NCBI RefSeq assembly: GCF_010015445.1
Contig: NC_053114.1
Span: 17,873,724 to 17,937,723 of the forward strand
DNA: 64,000 nt
From: Perca fluviatilis
Lineage: Eukaryota; Chordata; Actinopteri; Perciformes; Percidae
Direction: 5' to 3'
The notes beneath the pieces were generated by a model. It was not told where the DNA came from, searched no databases, and saw only the letters and a list, made by a program, of their open reading frames with translations. Made by a program: the position numbers and the translations under genes. Shown here piece after piece: positions 43,457-54,483 of the stretch (positions are counted from its first letter, which is position 1; the number at the start of each line of letters is the position of its first letter).

Positions 43457-43674
43457 ATGACAACAAACGCATGCTTTTTCTCTGGAAACATTTGGTGCTA
43501 ATAATGAGACTTAAGTGTGGCCAGGCGGATGGACAAGTGAATGAAACGGCCACAGAATCACTAGTTGTTTGATTTGCCTTCACTAATTCAAAGAGACCAT
43601 CTGATAAATTGAGAGGATGGGATGTACATCAGAATAGAAAGAGGCGCCTCTTTGTTGTTCCCCATTCCCAACCA

Positions 43675-43676
<2 letters not shown>

Positions 43677-43741
<65 letters not shown>
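43677..43741. repeat. (GT)n(GA)n compound microsatellite
   Basis: About 52 bp of GT followed by a short GA run. Confidence 0.95.
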
Positions 43742-43984
43742 CTCAGGCTGCAAAAATGTGCATGTGCTATCAGAGCCCTCCTGTACTTATGTGCAGATCA
43801 GTGAAATGAAAACCCTTTTTCTTTCAATCTCGATATTTGACTATAAATGTTTCCGCGGTTGTTACCTTAAGCTTCTGCAGGAAGTTAACATTTGAAGTGA
43901 TGATTATATATGATGGTCAAAAGTTGTTTGTGATGTTTTTTAAGGTTATGTTTTGGCCATTTCTTGCTTTGCTTGATAGTAAAC

Positions 43985-44136
43985 AGTGAAGAGGCATACA
44001 GGAAATGTGGGGAGGAGAGAGAGAGGGGGGGGATGACATGCAACAAAGGTCCCCGGCGGTATTCAAATCGGGGATGTTATGTTATGCTGTTATGTGGGAT
44101 GCGTTTTTGGACCGCTAAGCCACCGTGACATCCCGT
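43985..44136 (-). repeat. Degraded tRNA-derived SINE
   Basis: On the minus strand it has a GGTGGCTTAGCGGTCC A-box-like head, a GATTTGAATACC B-box-like motif and a CCTTTGTTGCATGTCATCCC body. The body is like that of the other SINEs here, but the head is different and more decayed. Confidence 0.5.
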
Positions 44137-44374
44137 GTTTGTGATTTGGACATCTGCATTCCTGTTGTCATGTTTTGACACTGAATCCTGTTTTTATGAT
44201 CTATTTTTTTTTTTCTGCATGTTTCTGTATTTGTGTGAACTTACCCATGAATGCCTACCAGACGTTCAGTCCTATGGTATGTGACTATGCATGTCTTTGA
44301 TAGAGGAGTGAGTGGTCATTCCTCAACAAGCAATTTAATTCTCCATTCTGCAAATTGAAAACACATGAAAAATG

Positions 44375-45800
44375 CTCAAGGCTCTGGGTGTGGAGGGGCT
44401 GTCCTGGTTGACACGTCTCTTCAACATTGCGTGGAAGTCTGGAACAGTGCCAAAGGAGTGGCAGACTGGGGTGGTGGTTCCCCTTTTTAAAAAGGGGGAC
44501 CAGAGGGTGTGTGCCAATTACAGGGGTATCACACTTCTCAGCCTCCCTGGTAAAGTCTACTCCAAGGTGCTGGAAAGGAGGGTTCGGCCGATAGTCGAAC
44601 CTCAGATTGAAGAGGAACAATGCGGATTCCGTTCCTGTCGTGGGACAAACCGGACCAGCTCTTCACTCTCGCAAGGATCCTGGAGGGGGCCTGGGAGTAT
44701 GCCCAACCGGTCTACATGTGTTTTGTGGATTTGGAGAAGGCGTATGACCGGGTCCCCCGGGAGATACTGTGGGAGGTGCGCGGGAGTATGGGGTGAGGGG
44801 CTTCTACTCAGGGCCATCCAATCTCTGTATGACCAAAGTGAGAGCTGTGTCCGTTCTCGCAGTAAGTCGGACTCGTTTCAGGTGAGGGTTGGCCTCCGCC
44901 AGGGCTGCGCTTTGTCACCAATCCTGTTTGTAATATTTATGGACAGGATATCGAGGCGTAGTCGGGGTGGGGAGGGGTTGCAGTTCGGTGGGCTGGGGAT
45001 CTCATTGCTGCTTTTTCAGATTATGTGGTTCTGATAGCAATCTTCGGCCTGCGACCTTCAGCACTCACTGGATCGGTTCGCAGCCGAGTGTGAAGCGGTT
45101 GGGATGAGGATCAGCACCTCTAAATCGGAGGCCATGGTTCTCAGCAGGAAACCGATGGAATGCCTTCTTCAGGTAGGGAATGAGTCCTTACCCCAAGTGA
45201 AGGAGTTCAAGTACCTTGGGGTTTTGTTCGCGAGTGAGGGGACAATGGAGCGGGAGATTGGTCGGAGAATCGGCGCAGCGGGTGCGGTATTACATTCCAT
45301 CTATCGCACCGTTGTGACGAAAAGAGAGCTGAGCCAGAAGGCAAAGCTCTCGATCTACCGGTCAGTTTTCGTTCCTACCCTCACCTATGGTCATGAAGGC
45401 TGGGTCATGACCGAAAGAACGAGATCCAGGGTGCAAGCGGCCGAAATGGGTTTCCTCAGGAGGGTGGCTGGCGTCTCCCTTAGAGATAGGGTGAAAAGCT
45501 CAGTCATCCGTGAGGAGCTCGGTTAGAGCCGCTGCTCCTTGCGTCGAAAGGAGCCAGTTGAGGTGGTTCGGGCATCTGGTGAGGATGCCCCTGGGGCGCC
45601 TCCCTAGGGAGGTGTTCCAGGCACGTCCAGCTGGGAGGAGGCCTCGGGGAAGACCCAGGACTAGGTGGAGGGATTATATCTCCAACCTGGCCTGGGAACG
45701 CCTCGGGATCCCCCAGTCGGAGCTGGTTAATGTTGCTCGGGAAAGGGAAGTTTGGGGTCCCCTGCTGGAGCTGCTCCCCCCGCGACCCGACACCGGATAA
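44375..45800 (+). pseudogene. Reverse transcriptase fragment of Rex3-like LINE, disabled
   Basis: Read across several frames (44372-45034, 45104-45526, 45510-45800). Frame breaks fall near 44650, 44790 and 45035-45100, and a stop after the LREELG-like segment near 45525. The catalytic motif expected as F/YADD reads FSDY around 45013-45024, so the second catalytic Asp is replaced by Tyr even where the frame is open. Confidence 0.8.
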
Positions 45801-45830
45801 GCGGACGAAGATGGATGGATGGATGGATGG
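44375..45830 (+). mobile_element. 5'-truncated Rex3/RTE-like LINE
   Basis: Plus-strand RT fragment with VPKEWQTGVVVPLFKKGD, ANYRGITLLSLPGKVY, the VGLRQGCALSPILFVIFMDR block and a long C-terminal region (TERTRSRVQAAEMGFLRRVA, RWFGHLVRMPLGRLPREVF, GRPRTRWRDY). It ends in (GATG)n tandem repeats, the tail I recall for fish Rex3 elements. Flanking ATGAAAAATG (44365-44374) and ATGAAAAGTG (45831-45840) form a 10-bp target duplication with one mismatch. Endonuclease and early RT are lost by 5' truncation. Confidence 0.88.
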
Positions 45831-45840
45831 ATGAAAAGTG

Positions 45841-46311
45841 ACTCCCTCCAACCATCACTCCTTTATTCTTTTTTTTTTTTTTTTTGACAGCTAGTCTTAT
45901 CACAAGCCTATCTGTGCGTAACATCATGCGTTGGATGTTTATGTTGCATGCATCTAAATGTATGCATGTGCTAGTGTGTGTGCATTCTTCCACAGCTCAT
46001 TGGTGACTCAGATCTTATGCCTTGAGCAGTAAGTCCAGATGTTTGGTGTCTAAAGAAACACACTACTTTGGAAACCTTCCCACATGCTATCTGGTGTAGT
46101 TGACTCTGCGCTGGCCCCAAACTTCAAAACAACCCAGCTCTAAAAATAGTCTGACGCTTTTAATCATTCTGCAGACTCTTCATGTCTGTGATAGTCAGCT
46201 CACAAGAGTTCAGCTAGGACACATACAGTATTACCCATCCAAGTCACGCTGTAAGTACCGAATGCGTCTCATGCTCCCAGTTCACAAGACACTAAGCATC
46301 TGATTGTTAAC
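45841..46311. other. Intergenic, no gene seen
   Basis: Non-coding, with a T run near 45869-45886. No recognisable element. Confidence 0.35.
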
Positions 46312-46477
46312 TTTTTTTTAAAAGATTCTTTTTTGGGGCATTTTAGGCCTGTATTATATAGGACAGCTGAAGATGTGAAAGGGGGGAGAGAGAATGACAT
46401 GCAGCAAAGGGCTGCAGGTAAATGTTGACCTTTGTACATAGGGGCGCACGCTCTACCAGGTTAGCTATCCAGGCTGC
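46312..46477 (-). repeat. tRNA-derived SINE, internally shortened
   Basis: Same family as 11252-11431 and 16195-16397: A-box-like TAGCTAACCTGGTAGAG, body CCCTTTGCTGCATGTCATTC and tail GGCCTAAAATGCCCC on the minus strand. The B-box region is shortened and altered, so this copy is older or internally deleted. Confidence 0.7.
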
Positions 46478-46619
46478 AAAGTTAATCTGGGATTAACTCT
46501 TTGCAGCTCTCCGTCACACTCACATCAGAAACACATGACGTGACATAAGGAGCCGACTTATGAAATTCCTTGACTTGAAAAACAAAAACCAAACAAGACC
46601 ACTCCTTCTGTGCCATAAT

Positions 46620-49368
46620 GTTTTATTTCAACTATACATGCTGTGTTAAAAAAATCAACAAAAAATATCATGAAACAAAGACCATCATTATTATTTACAC
46701 ATTCACAGTACAACTTTACAACATATCTACACGCTGAAATACTCTGGAGATCATATTATACAGCTGGCCTGGCATCGCCATGTTGCACAATTTTTAAATC
46801 AAAATTACATGACAAAATCCGCTTCATCTGCACATAAACAGAGCTCAGACTGAAATATAAAGGCTTCAATTTAGATTGCAACAGAAATACCCCGTTCATA
46901 TTGCAATGTACAAGGCAGTTGAGCAGTGTATGTTGAGTGTCTTTCTGATGTCAGTGTGCATGTGTCGAGTAGAAAAGAGAGCCCAAAAACTGGTTGGATG
47001 ACAGGCAGAAAGTCTTTACATACAATCATCACTTGTAAACAAAATGTGGCTTTGGGCTAAACAGGCAACTGCCACTTGGATAGGATTGCAGATGTCACCC
47101 AAATAATGAACCCAAGAGAAAGTCAGTCGTCATTACTGGCCAATAAAACAATTCCTGTCACTGCAATCCTGGGGATTAACGGATTCTTTGTGACTACTGC
47201 CCATGCCAACATCTTTACATGACGGCTTTAATGTGAACACTGTGTTAATACATTGGCTGTGGGCAGGATGTTCTGCATTGAGCCGACTGCTCCACAGTGC
47301 AAGGTCTAACCACCCTACATCCCACTGTCAAGAAAATACATTCACTGCATGGCACCTCTATGTGGTGGATAAACACCATCTTTTCAACACCTGCAGTAAA
47401 AGAGAAAAATGTATTCATACCCCAATGTTTTTTGGCTGTCCTATCATTCACAAGTGAAATGTCTGTCAATTTCTTTTCCACATCACTTCCGTTTGCATTA
47501 AAATCGCATTTTTTCAACACATCCTGCTGATTTTCAAATCTTGCTTGTATAAAAATTGTTTATATAGCATATGACAATACAGACAGCAATACAGAGGACC
47601 AATTGACATTGCCAATATTATACTGTAGTAGTTCATTTTGTGAATAAGGCACACAATGCACAGATTCAGGTTCACTTGCCTAAAAATATGTATACTCCTT
47701 ATTTATAGTATTTAAGTATATACAAGATCTTGTCATTCCCAGCATGACTCATTTGGACACATTGGTAAATTGTTGTGTTGATTGTACACTGGCCACTGAC
47801 AGGGAAGCTGCACAGGGAACGCGGGCTGCAGAACCAGCATGGCAGATGACAGAGGAGTTACATCCATGTATTGTTCTAGGGTCGGTTTAATATACCTTTT
47901 TAATAGGATTAATGTAAAGGGAAAATTATAGTGTTCTTCTATTAGGGGACACACGAGTTTAATGGAATAGAAGTGCCCTGAAATGTTGGATTCATATGCA
48001 TGGGCTATACCATTGGTGTTGCTTTAGTTTCATATGGTACATTTTTTAAATAACACAGTAAAACATTATAAAGGCAAATCATTTTGTTCAAAATTCTTTT
48101 ATAGAATGAGATGAGAAATGTTTTTTTCTTAATACCACTGCTACATAAAGAAAGAAATCTCCTGAACCTCCAGTATCATTTCTACAAAGGGGCAGTGGAG
48201 GTTAGGGGAGGTTTCAGTCCTTTTCTCCATGTATTAGTTTTAGTGCGTTTGGTTGCTGAAAACTGTACTTCTTGGCCTCTGTCTGCAATATAACGCACGC
48301 ACGCACACGCACACACACAAGCAGATGTGCACACCCATATCAAGGGCTATCCCAGTCTGATAGAGTAAATGCATCAAAGACAAACGCCTATGTCTAAAAC
48401 CAATAGCAGCAAATGTAAAAAAAGAAAATTAAAATGTCCCAGTGAGTTACAAAGTCCCAGTCCTAGTATACACCAGACATGACCAACTTCACCTCAGCCT
48501 AACCTGATTACCAAAAGCACTACAGAGTGGCACATAAATATGTTTTGGCTCGGTTTAGATGGGTTCAAACAAGACCAAAGAAGAGAAAATATTATTATTG
48601 AAATTAGAGAAGATGACTTAGGTCTTAGACAGGTCTTAAGGTGCATCCTCTGGCATGTGGCACCACTCTTGATAAACAAGTGTGAAGGCCTAATATGTGT
48701 ACTGCCTTTACACAAATCTGCTTTTCAATCACAACCAACACACACACACACACATTAATTTCTCTCTTCGCCTGCTGCTTGATTCAGCTCTTAGCGGTCG
48801 TATGTATCTTAAGCAACACGCACACTTATGATTTTTGAGTTTCCTCTCCACTGCCCCAAGCCATCTTACTAACAAAGGCATGGCCTACCTCTCCTCTTTG
48901 TTCAGTTCACATTAGTGGGAAGACAGTGCTCAAGGGCAGTGACAAATGAGACCAATTCTTCAAGTATTCCACTGTTTTTTTTTTAACATGGCACCACACG
49001 CACAGACGCTGTAGCGGTCCCAGCTGGTGTCTTAAACCTTGTACCTAATATGGGAACGGGCGACACCCAAGCCCACATACAGTGGGGAGCAGCAGATTCA
49101 CCACTGTCCACTGTTTGTATCATGTGGCTACCGTGACGAGGGAGATGGAGATGTAGGGACAAAAAAGCCCCTAGAAGTATCTTTGGCCACATGCGTGATT
49201 TCCCTTTTTAGTGTGAGTGAATGTGAATATCATTTAAAGGGTGAACACACCTCAAGTCGATACACAAACACACACTAGGACCTACCCCATCCGTAGCCCC
49301 CCCAAGCCCTCAGGGCTCAAAGCTCTACAGTTAAGGCCAAGAGCTCACTCAGAAGCGTCCATGCTCTT
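46620..49368 (-). other. Probable sema6d 3' UTR
   Basis: About 2.75 kb directly after the sema6d stop with no repeats of mobile-element type and no competing gene. On the minus strand a canonical AATAAA falls at 46622-46627, a plausible end of the message. A long 3' UTR is usual for this family. Its end is inferred from this signal and the absence of other features. Confidence 0.5.
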
Positions 49369-52300
49369 TTAATAACTGTACTTATTGACCACTCGCATCT
49401 GTGGAGTCTGTGGTGAAAACCCATTGGGTTTAGGGGGCACATCTGGTTTTAGCGATGGGGTCCGTTTAAGCCCTGTGCGAGGGAGTGAGCCATACCCACT
49501 ATAGGTCTGTCGGGGTATAGAGGATGGGTGGGCTGAGTGCATTCCTGCCCCCACCACTCCGCCTTGGGAGTCAAGTCTGGAGGGGGGCTTTGGGGGCATG
49601 TAACCCCCTCTGTTCATACTGTGTTGGCGAGACACAGACACCCCCATGGTTACCCCATTTGGTGAGGTGGATAGGGATTGCCTGTGAGAGGCACTCCGGT
49701 GGAGTTGATACCCCCCTCTTTGTCTCTCCAGGGTGCCCCCCATGCTCAGGCTGCCCGTTGGTGTTGTGGGAGTTGTAGGCATGGGCACATCAACCCTCTT
49801 GGTGGGGCTGTGCCTTGGCAGGGATGAGGAGGGAGAATACAGGGAAGCCTCACGGCTGGGCACCTTGGGGGGTAATTCTGTTAGTTCCTCCATGGGCTCC
49901 AGTGTAAGCTGTTGCCGTGGGCGAGGCCCTGATCCCTCTTGAAGAATGGCCTTGGGGTTGGCCACTGAGTCATTTAGGTGTTTTAAAAGGTCATTTAGGG
50001 TATTTCTGGCATCCACAGACCTTTTCTGGTCTTTCCTACTTCCCTTAGAATCTGGGTTCTTCAGCTTTCTTTCAGATGAATGTGGCAGTGTATCGTCTCC
50101 ATTGTCAAGGTTAGATCGGTCATGTGTGGCATTGGGCAGGACAACCGCACTAGGGATGTGGGAGTGACCCAAGGCGAGGGGAGGGTGGTTGGAGTTGGAG
50201 GTAGGAGGAGCAGAAGAAGAAGGAAGGAACTGAGGATTCTTGGCTGATGAGTTGGACTCTTTACGAGGCCCACTGGACTTTCCATGAGCCCTCTCCCACT
50301 GGTTTTTGATGGGCTGCAGGCTTTTCTGCTGAAGCACTGGGGTGGACTCGGGTGTAGGCAGGGCAGCCAGCTCAGGGGGCTGACAGCCGTCCCGCAGGAT
50401 CATGGTTTTGGTGTCTCCGTTGGGTGAATTCAGGTCTTTGCTGTTGCTCAGAAGATTGGTGTACAGCTTGGGAGAATCAATGTTGGTCTGGAACTCCTAA
50501 GAATGTGAAAGGGGGAAAAATCAAAGGAGTAAGATAAGACAGTTTCACATCCTGTTGAATCACTCATCTCCACCAAAGACTTGGTATGCTAGATGTAGCA
50601 TTGGAGCTGTTTTTATGGCTGTACCTTGACAGGGCTGTCAAAGAGGCCGTTGAGCTTGACAAAGCTTCCAGTGGAGTCGGAGCCAGAAGGTGCAGACTCT
50701 GCGTCCTTGTGGACACGCCTGGGCTTACGGAGGAATGAGTCTCGGTAGCAGAAAACAATCAGACCAGCCAGGAGAGCACCCATGAGAAAAGCAGCAAACA
50801 CGCAGGTGATGAGGATGTTCATGTGGACCATCTGGTTGGTCTCACCTGCTTGGATATCCCACACACCTACAAAACATTGAAGCATCGGTTAACCCCCTGG
50901 TGAAAAGAAGCAACGTGCTCAGTGAAGCGTCCCTCCACATTCAACAGCAGAAATGTGCACGTTTGTGTGAGAACACAACCATGCATGAGTTTCTGATTTT
51001 ACAACTCTGCTCTATACAAGGTAGCCAGTCAACCACAACCAAATTTTGTAAATATTGACACATTCCTATTCATCTAAACCTGGATGAAGAATAAATATGG
51101 TGAAAATTGGCAGAAGCTGTTAGGTACCCACATCCATTTCACCATCTATAAGAAGCAGTGCTATGTTAGTGAAGAAGGGAAGACTTAAAGTGCCTTGATC
51201 CATGTTCCACTAGAGGCTTTTTGTCATGCGTTAAACCAGTACCAAAGGGTTAGGTGTGCACTGTTATTTGAGATGGAGAGCCAAATTAATTTGCACAAGA
51301 GATCAACCAGCAGGAAGTTGTTCAGAGGAAAGCGAAGCAGTGCTCGTCTTCCAGGTGTTGAGATAGGTGTTCTACTGGTAGTTTGTTAGTAACCACAGAC
51401 ATTGAAAGAGTTAGTCATCCACCGTGCGGCCACAATAGTGATGTGGCAGAGCAGGCCCAGTCAATGATCTACCAGCCAGGGTAAACTGTTACTACAGCTA
51501 GAGTTAAGAAATCTAAACTGGCAGAGACAGAAGCTAAATCCAAACCAAAGATTTTAAAGAAACGATATGAGAACGGTGAGTGTAAGGTTAAAAGGAGACT
51601 GGGAATAAATTATTTAAAAGAAACGAAGAAAGAATATAAGAAAATTACAATTTAAAAAGAAAGAAAACAATAGTAACATGAAAATATAATTTGTATAGCA
51701 ACTTAAATTATGTATGGAAATGTCTATTTTTAAAAAGAGACTACATTAAAATCTGCCATGTTATCTAATGGGAACCCTAAATAGCTGCCAATGTGTGCAT
51801 GTATGTTTGCATATGTGAGCCTATGTGTGGATTCACATGTGTGTGTCTTAGTGAGAGTTGTTGGCAGCTATTGGATCAGGCTCCTTGCAGCATGTTGGCT
51901 GCCTCCCTGCGGGCCTTACCCTCTTGGCCCCCTGGGATAGAGTCTAAAGAATGGGAGGTGGCTGGGTCATCCTGCAGCACAAAGCCTGAGCCGTAGAGCT
52001 CTGGACCAGGCCCAGAGCTGGGGCTCTGAGTGGGTATGAGTACTGGGGGCTGTATGGGCCCACTGGGGTGGACAGTGACTGGCGTTGATGAAAACTCCAT
52101 GTCTGTGGTGACAAACAAATTTGTTAACAAACTGTGCAGATGTGTGTAAAGCATACGGTTATGATCCCGGTTAGTAGGCATGGGCAATGGGTAATCTTTA
52201 AGGTTAGTGTTTGACAAAATAGTGAATAAACCTCATCACAGTTCACATTCATAAACCAATGAAAGTACATGTTTGTGTTTTTTGTTTAGACAATTTGGAA

Positions 52301-54389
52301 GGGAAAAAAGGAGAGGATACTGATGTTCAAAGAGGAGTTGGTACAGAACAGTAAGGGTGCCAAGGGATGGTGTGTGGGCATGCAAGACAGAAGAGGGATC
52401 GAAACGGGAAGAGTGAAAAGGAGGAAGTGAATTTGTGTTAAGATAAAGCACAATGTTGCCTATGCATCTGTTTGTGACGATGAAAATGAAGCAGGCGACA
52501 TAAGCATTCAGGAGGTGTTTGGTAAGAAAAGATGGATGGTGGCAGTGGTGGAAAGACAGGGTTGGAGATGCTGAACTCAAGGAAAGAAACCATTTGAGTA
52601 AAAGATCAAACTAACCAGAGGTAGGGTCGCCAAATGATTTGTAATCTGGCGCTGATGTAGTGCCCAAAAATGCTAAAAGAATTAAAAGGACAAGAAATCA
52701 GTATAAAGGAATTCAGAAGTAAAAACTAAAATTCCTAAGAGACACTAAGAGTGCAGTTTATTTGATTTAAATAAAGATATAAAGCACCCGCTAGCAGTGT
52801 CCTTTTCTCACTGGAGTCACTGTGGGCCCTCTGGTTCTGATCAATACCGAGGTTCAGCGGGGGTCATGTTTAGTTGGTACAAATGAAGGGACAGGCATTT
52901 TACAGTAAACTCAAAAAAGCAAAGGCATATTATCTGGCCATCTGATATCTTAAGACCTCTACCATTTACACCGGCTAAACATGACCCCTTAATTGTACAT
53001 GTCCATGTTTCTGCCTCACAGGTGGCATAAGTTACAGGTGGCCATGTACTGTATGCAGATGTGTGTGTTAATAATACACATAGACTTATGTAGGGGCAAG
53101 TTACTGGAGTGGTTACTGGTGTGAGTGTGCAGGCTTATGGTGTGTGTGGAAATGAGTTTGTCTTTGCGTACATGTGTGCATGTGTGTGTCAGTGTATGTG
53201 TATCTCAGTGTATGTGTGTCTCAGGATGGATGGCATGGTATAGAGATGAGAGCCGTACCCTGGCAGTCTCCCAGGTGGGCAGTGTTTCCAAATTCAATGT
53301 CCTGCTCATATCCAGTCCTGAAAAGAGAGCAAAGAAGAGAAAGAGAGATTTATCAAAGAGTTTCAAAAATTCTTGCCATCTCATTTTCTCATCTATAATA
53401 TTTGCACTTTTATATCACAGCTGAGGCTTGAACTCACAAAACACCAGGCTGTATCCTCTCACATGCCCCATGAGGCTTCCAGCCACAGTAGGGATCCCTT
53501 GATGCAATGCAAGACCTGGAGCCAAACAAACACACACACACACAGTCAGAACACCGGGTTTAATCATTCAGGGAAGTGCACTATAATAATTTGTGACTGA
53601 CTGAACATTAACCAAAAGGCATAAGATAAAGCTGTTATCATTCCCTTTATGGCATTTTCTGAAACACAAAACGATTAAGTCACAAACCTATGACCTACCG
53701 TACAATGCACATTTGAACCCCCTACGTGTGCATTTGTGCGTCACTTACTTGTGGCAGGAAGAATGCCGTTCACAGCGACTCAGGGGAATACGGATGACAC
53801 AGCTTGAAAAGGCAACATACAAGCTGTGTGCCTCTTTGTCCACGTGCAGCGAGAGGACACGCTTGTCATCCTCGTGGTTAGACAGGCACCTGGGAAGGGA
53901 AGAGAGAAACCTGATCAGAGGTTTATCAGATAAGTCTGTCTACTGTTTCAGTCTCCGTAGATTTAATCACTTGTTAGGTGGGGAAGTCACATAAAGCTTT
54001 CTCTCACAGTCTAACAGGATTTTAACCTCCAACGCACCGCAGGGAGCGTGTTCCGCATCCACAAATAAGCACTAAAAACATACTGTGCATGCACAGAAAG
54101 CAGACAGACACTGCCATCTGTGCCAGGATGCTTCACTGTAAAAGTTGCTGACTCCTCAGACATAAGGGGAAGAGAAAACGAGAAGAGAGAGGGTGAAAAG
54201 TGCGTGTAGCCCTACTTGGCCTTGTTGAAGACCTCTATCTCCTCCAGAAGCAGGCTGTCGTTCAGAGAGACAGAGGAGGTCTTGGCCAAAACCTTGAGGA
54301 CAACCCCTGACTCGGCCCCGATGAACACCACGGTGTAGTTCTTGTGAGGTCCTGCTTCATTGTCAACAGCCAGCGCGGTCAGTCTGTAC

Positions 54390-54483
<94 letters not shown>

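Larger units (their letters stand above)
41857..44364. other. Intergenic, no gene seen
   Basis: About 2.5 kb of non-coding sequence with two microsatellites and a degraded SINE listed separately. An open frame of 138 codons at 42892-43308 has no recognisable domain and a nearly equal-length open frame on the opposite strand, so I regard it as chance. Confidence 0.35.

Noticed and set aside
44285..44620. Minus-strand ORF at the Rex3-like LINE start
   Set aside because: It is antisense to the reverse transcriptase fragment and has no domain of its own.
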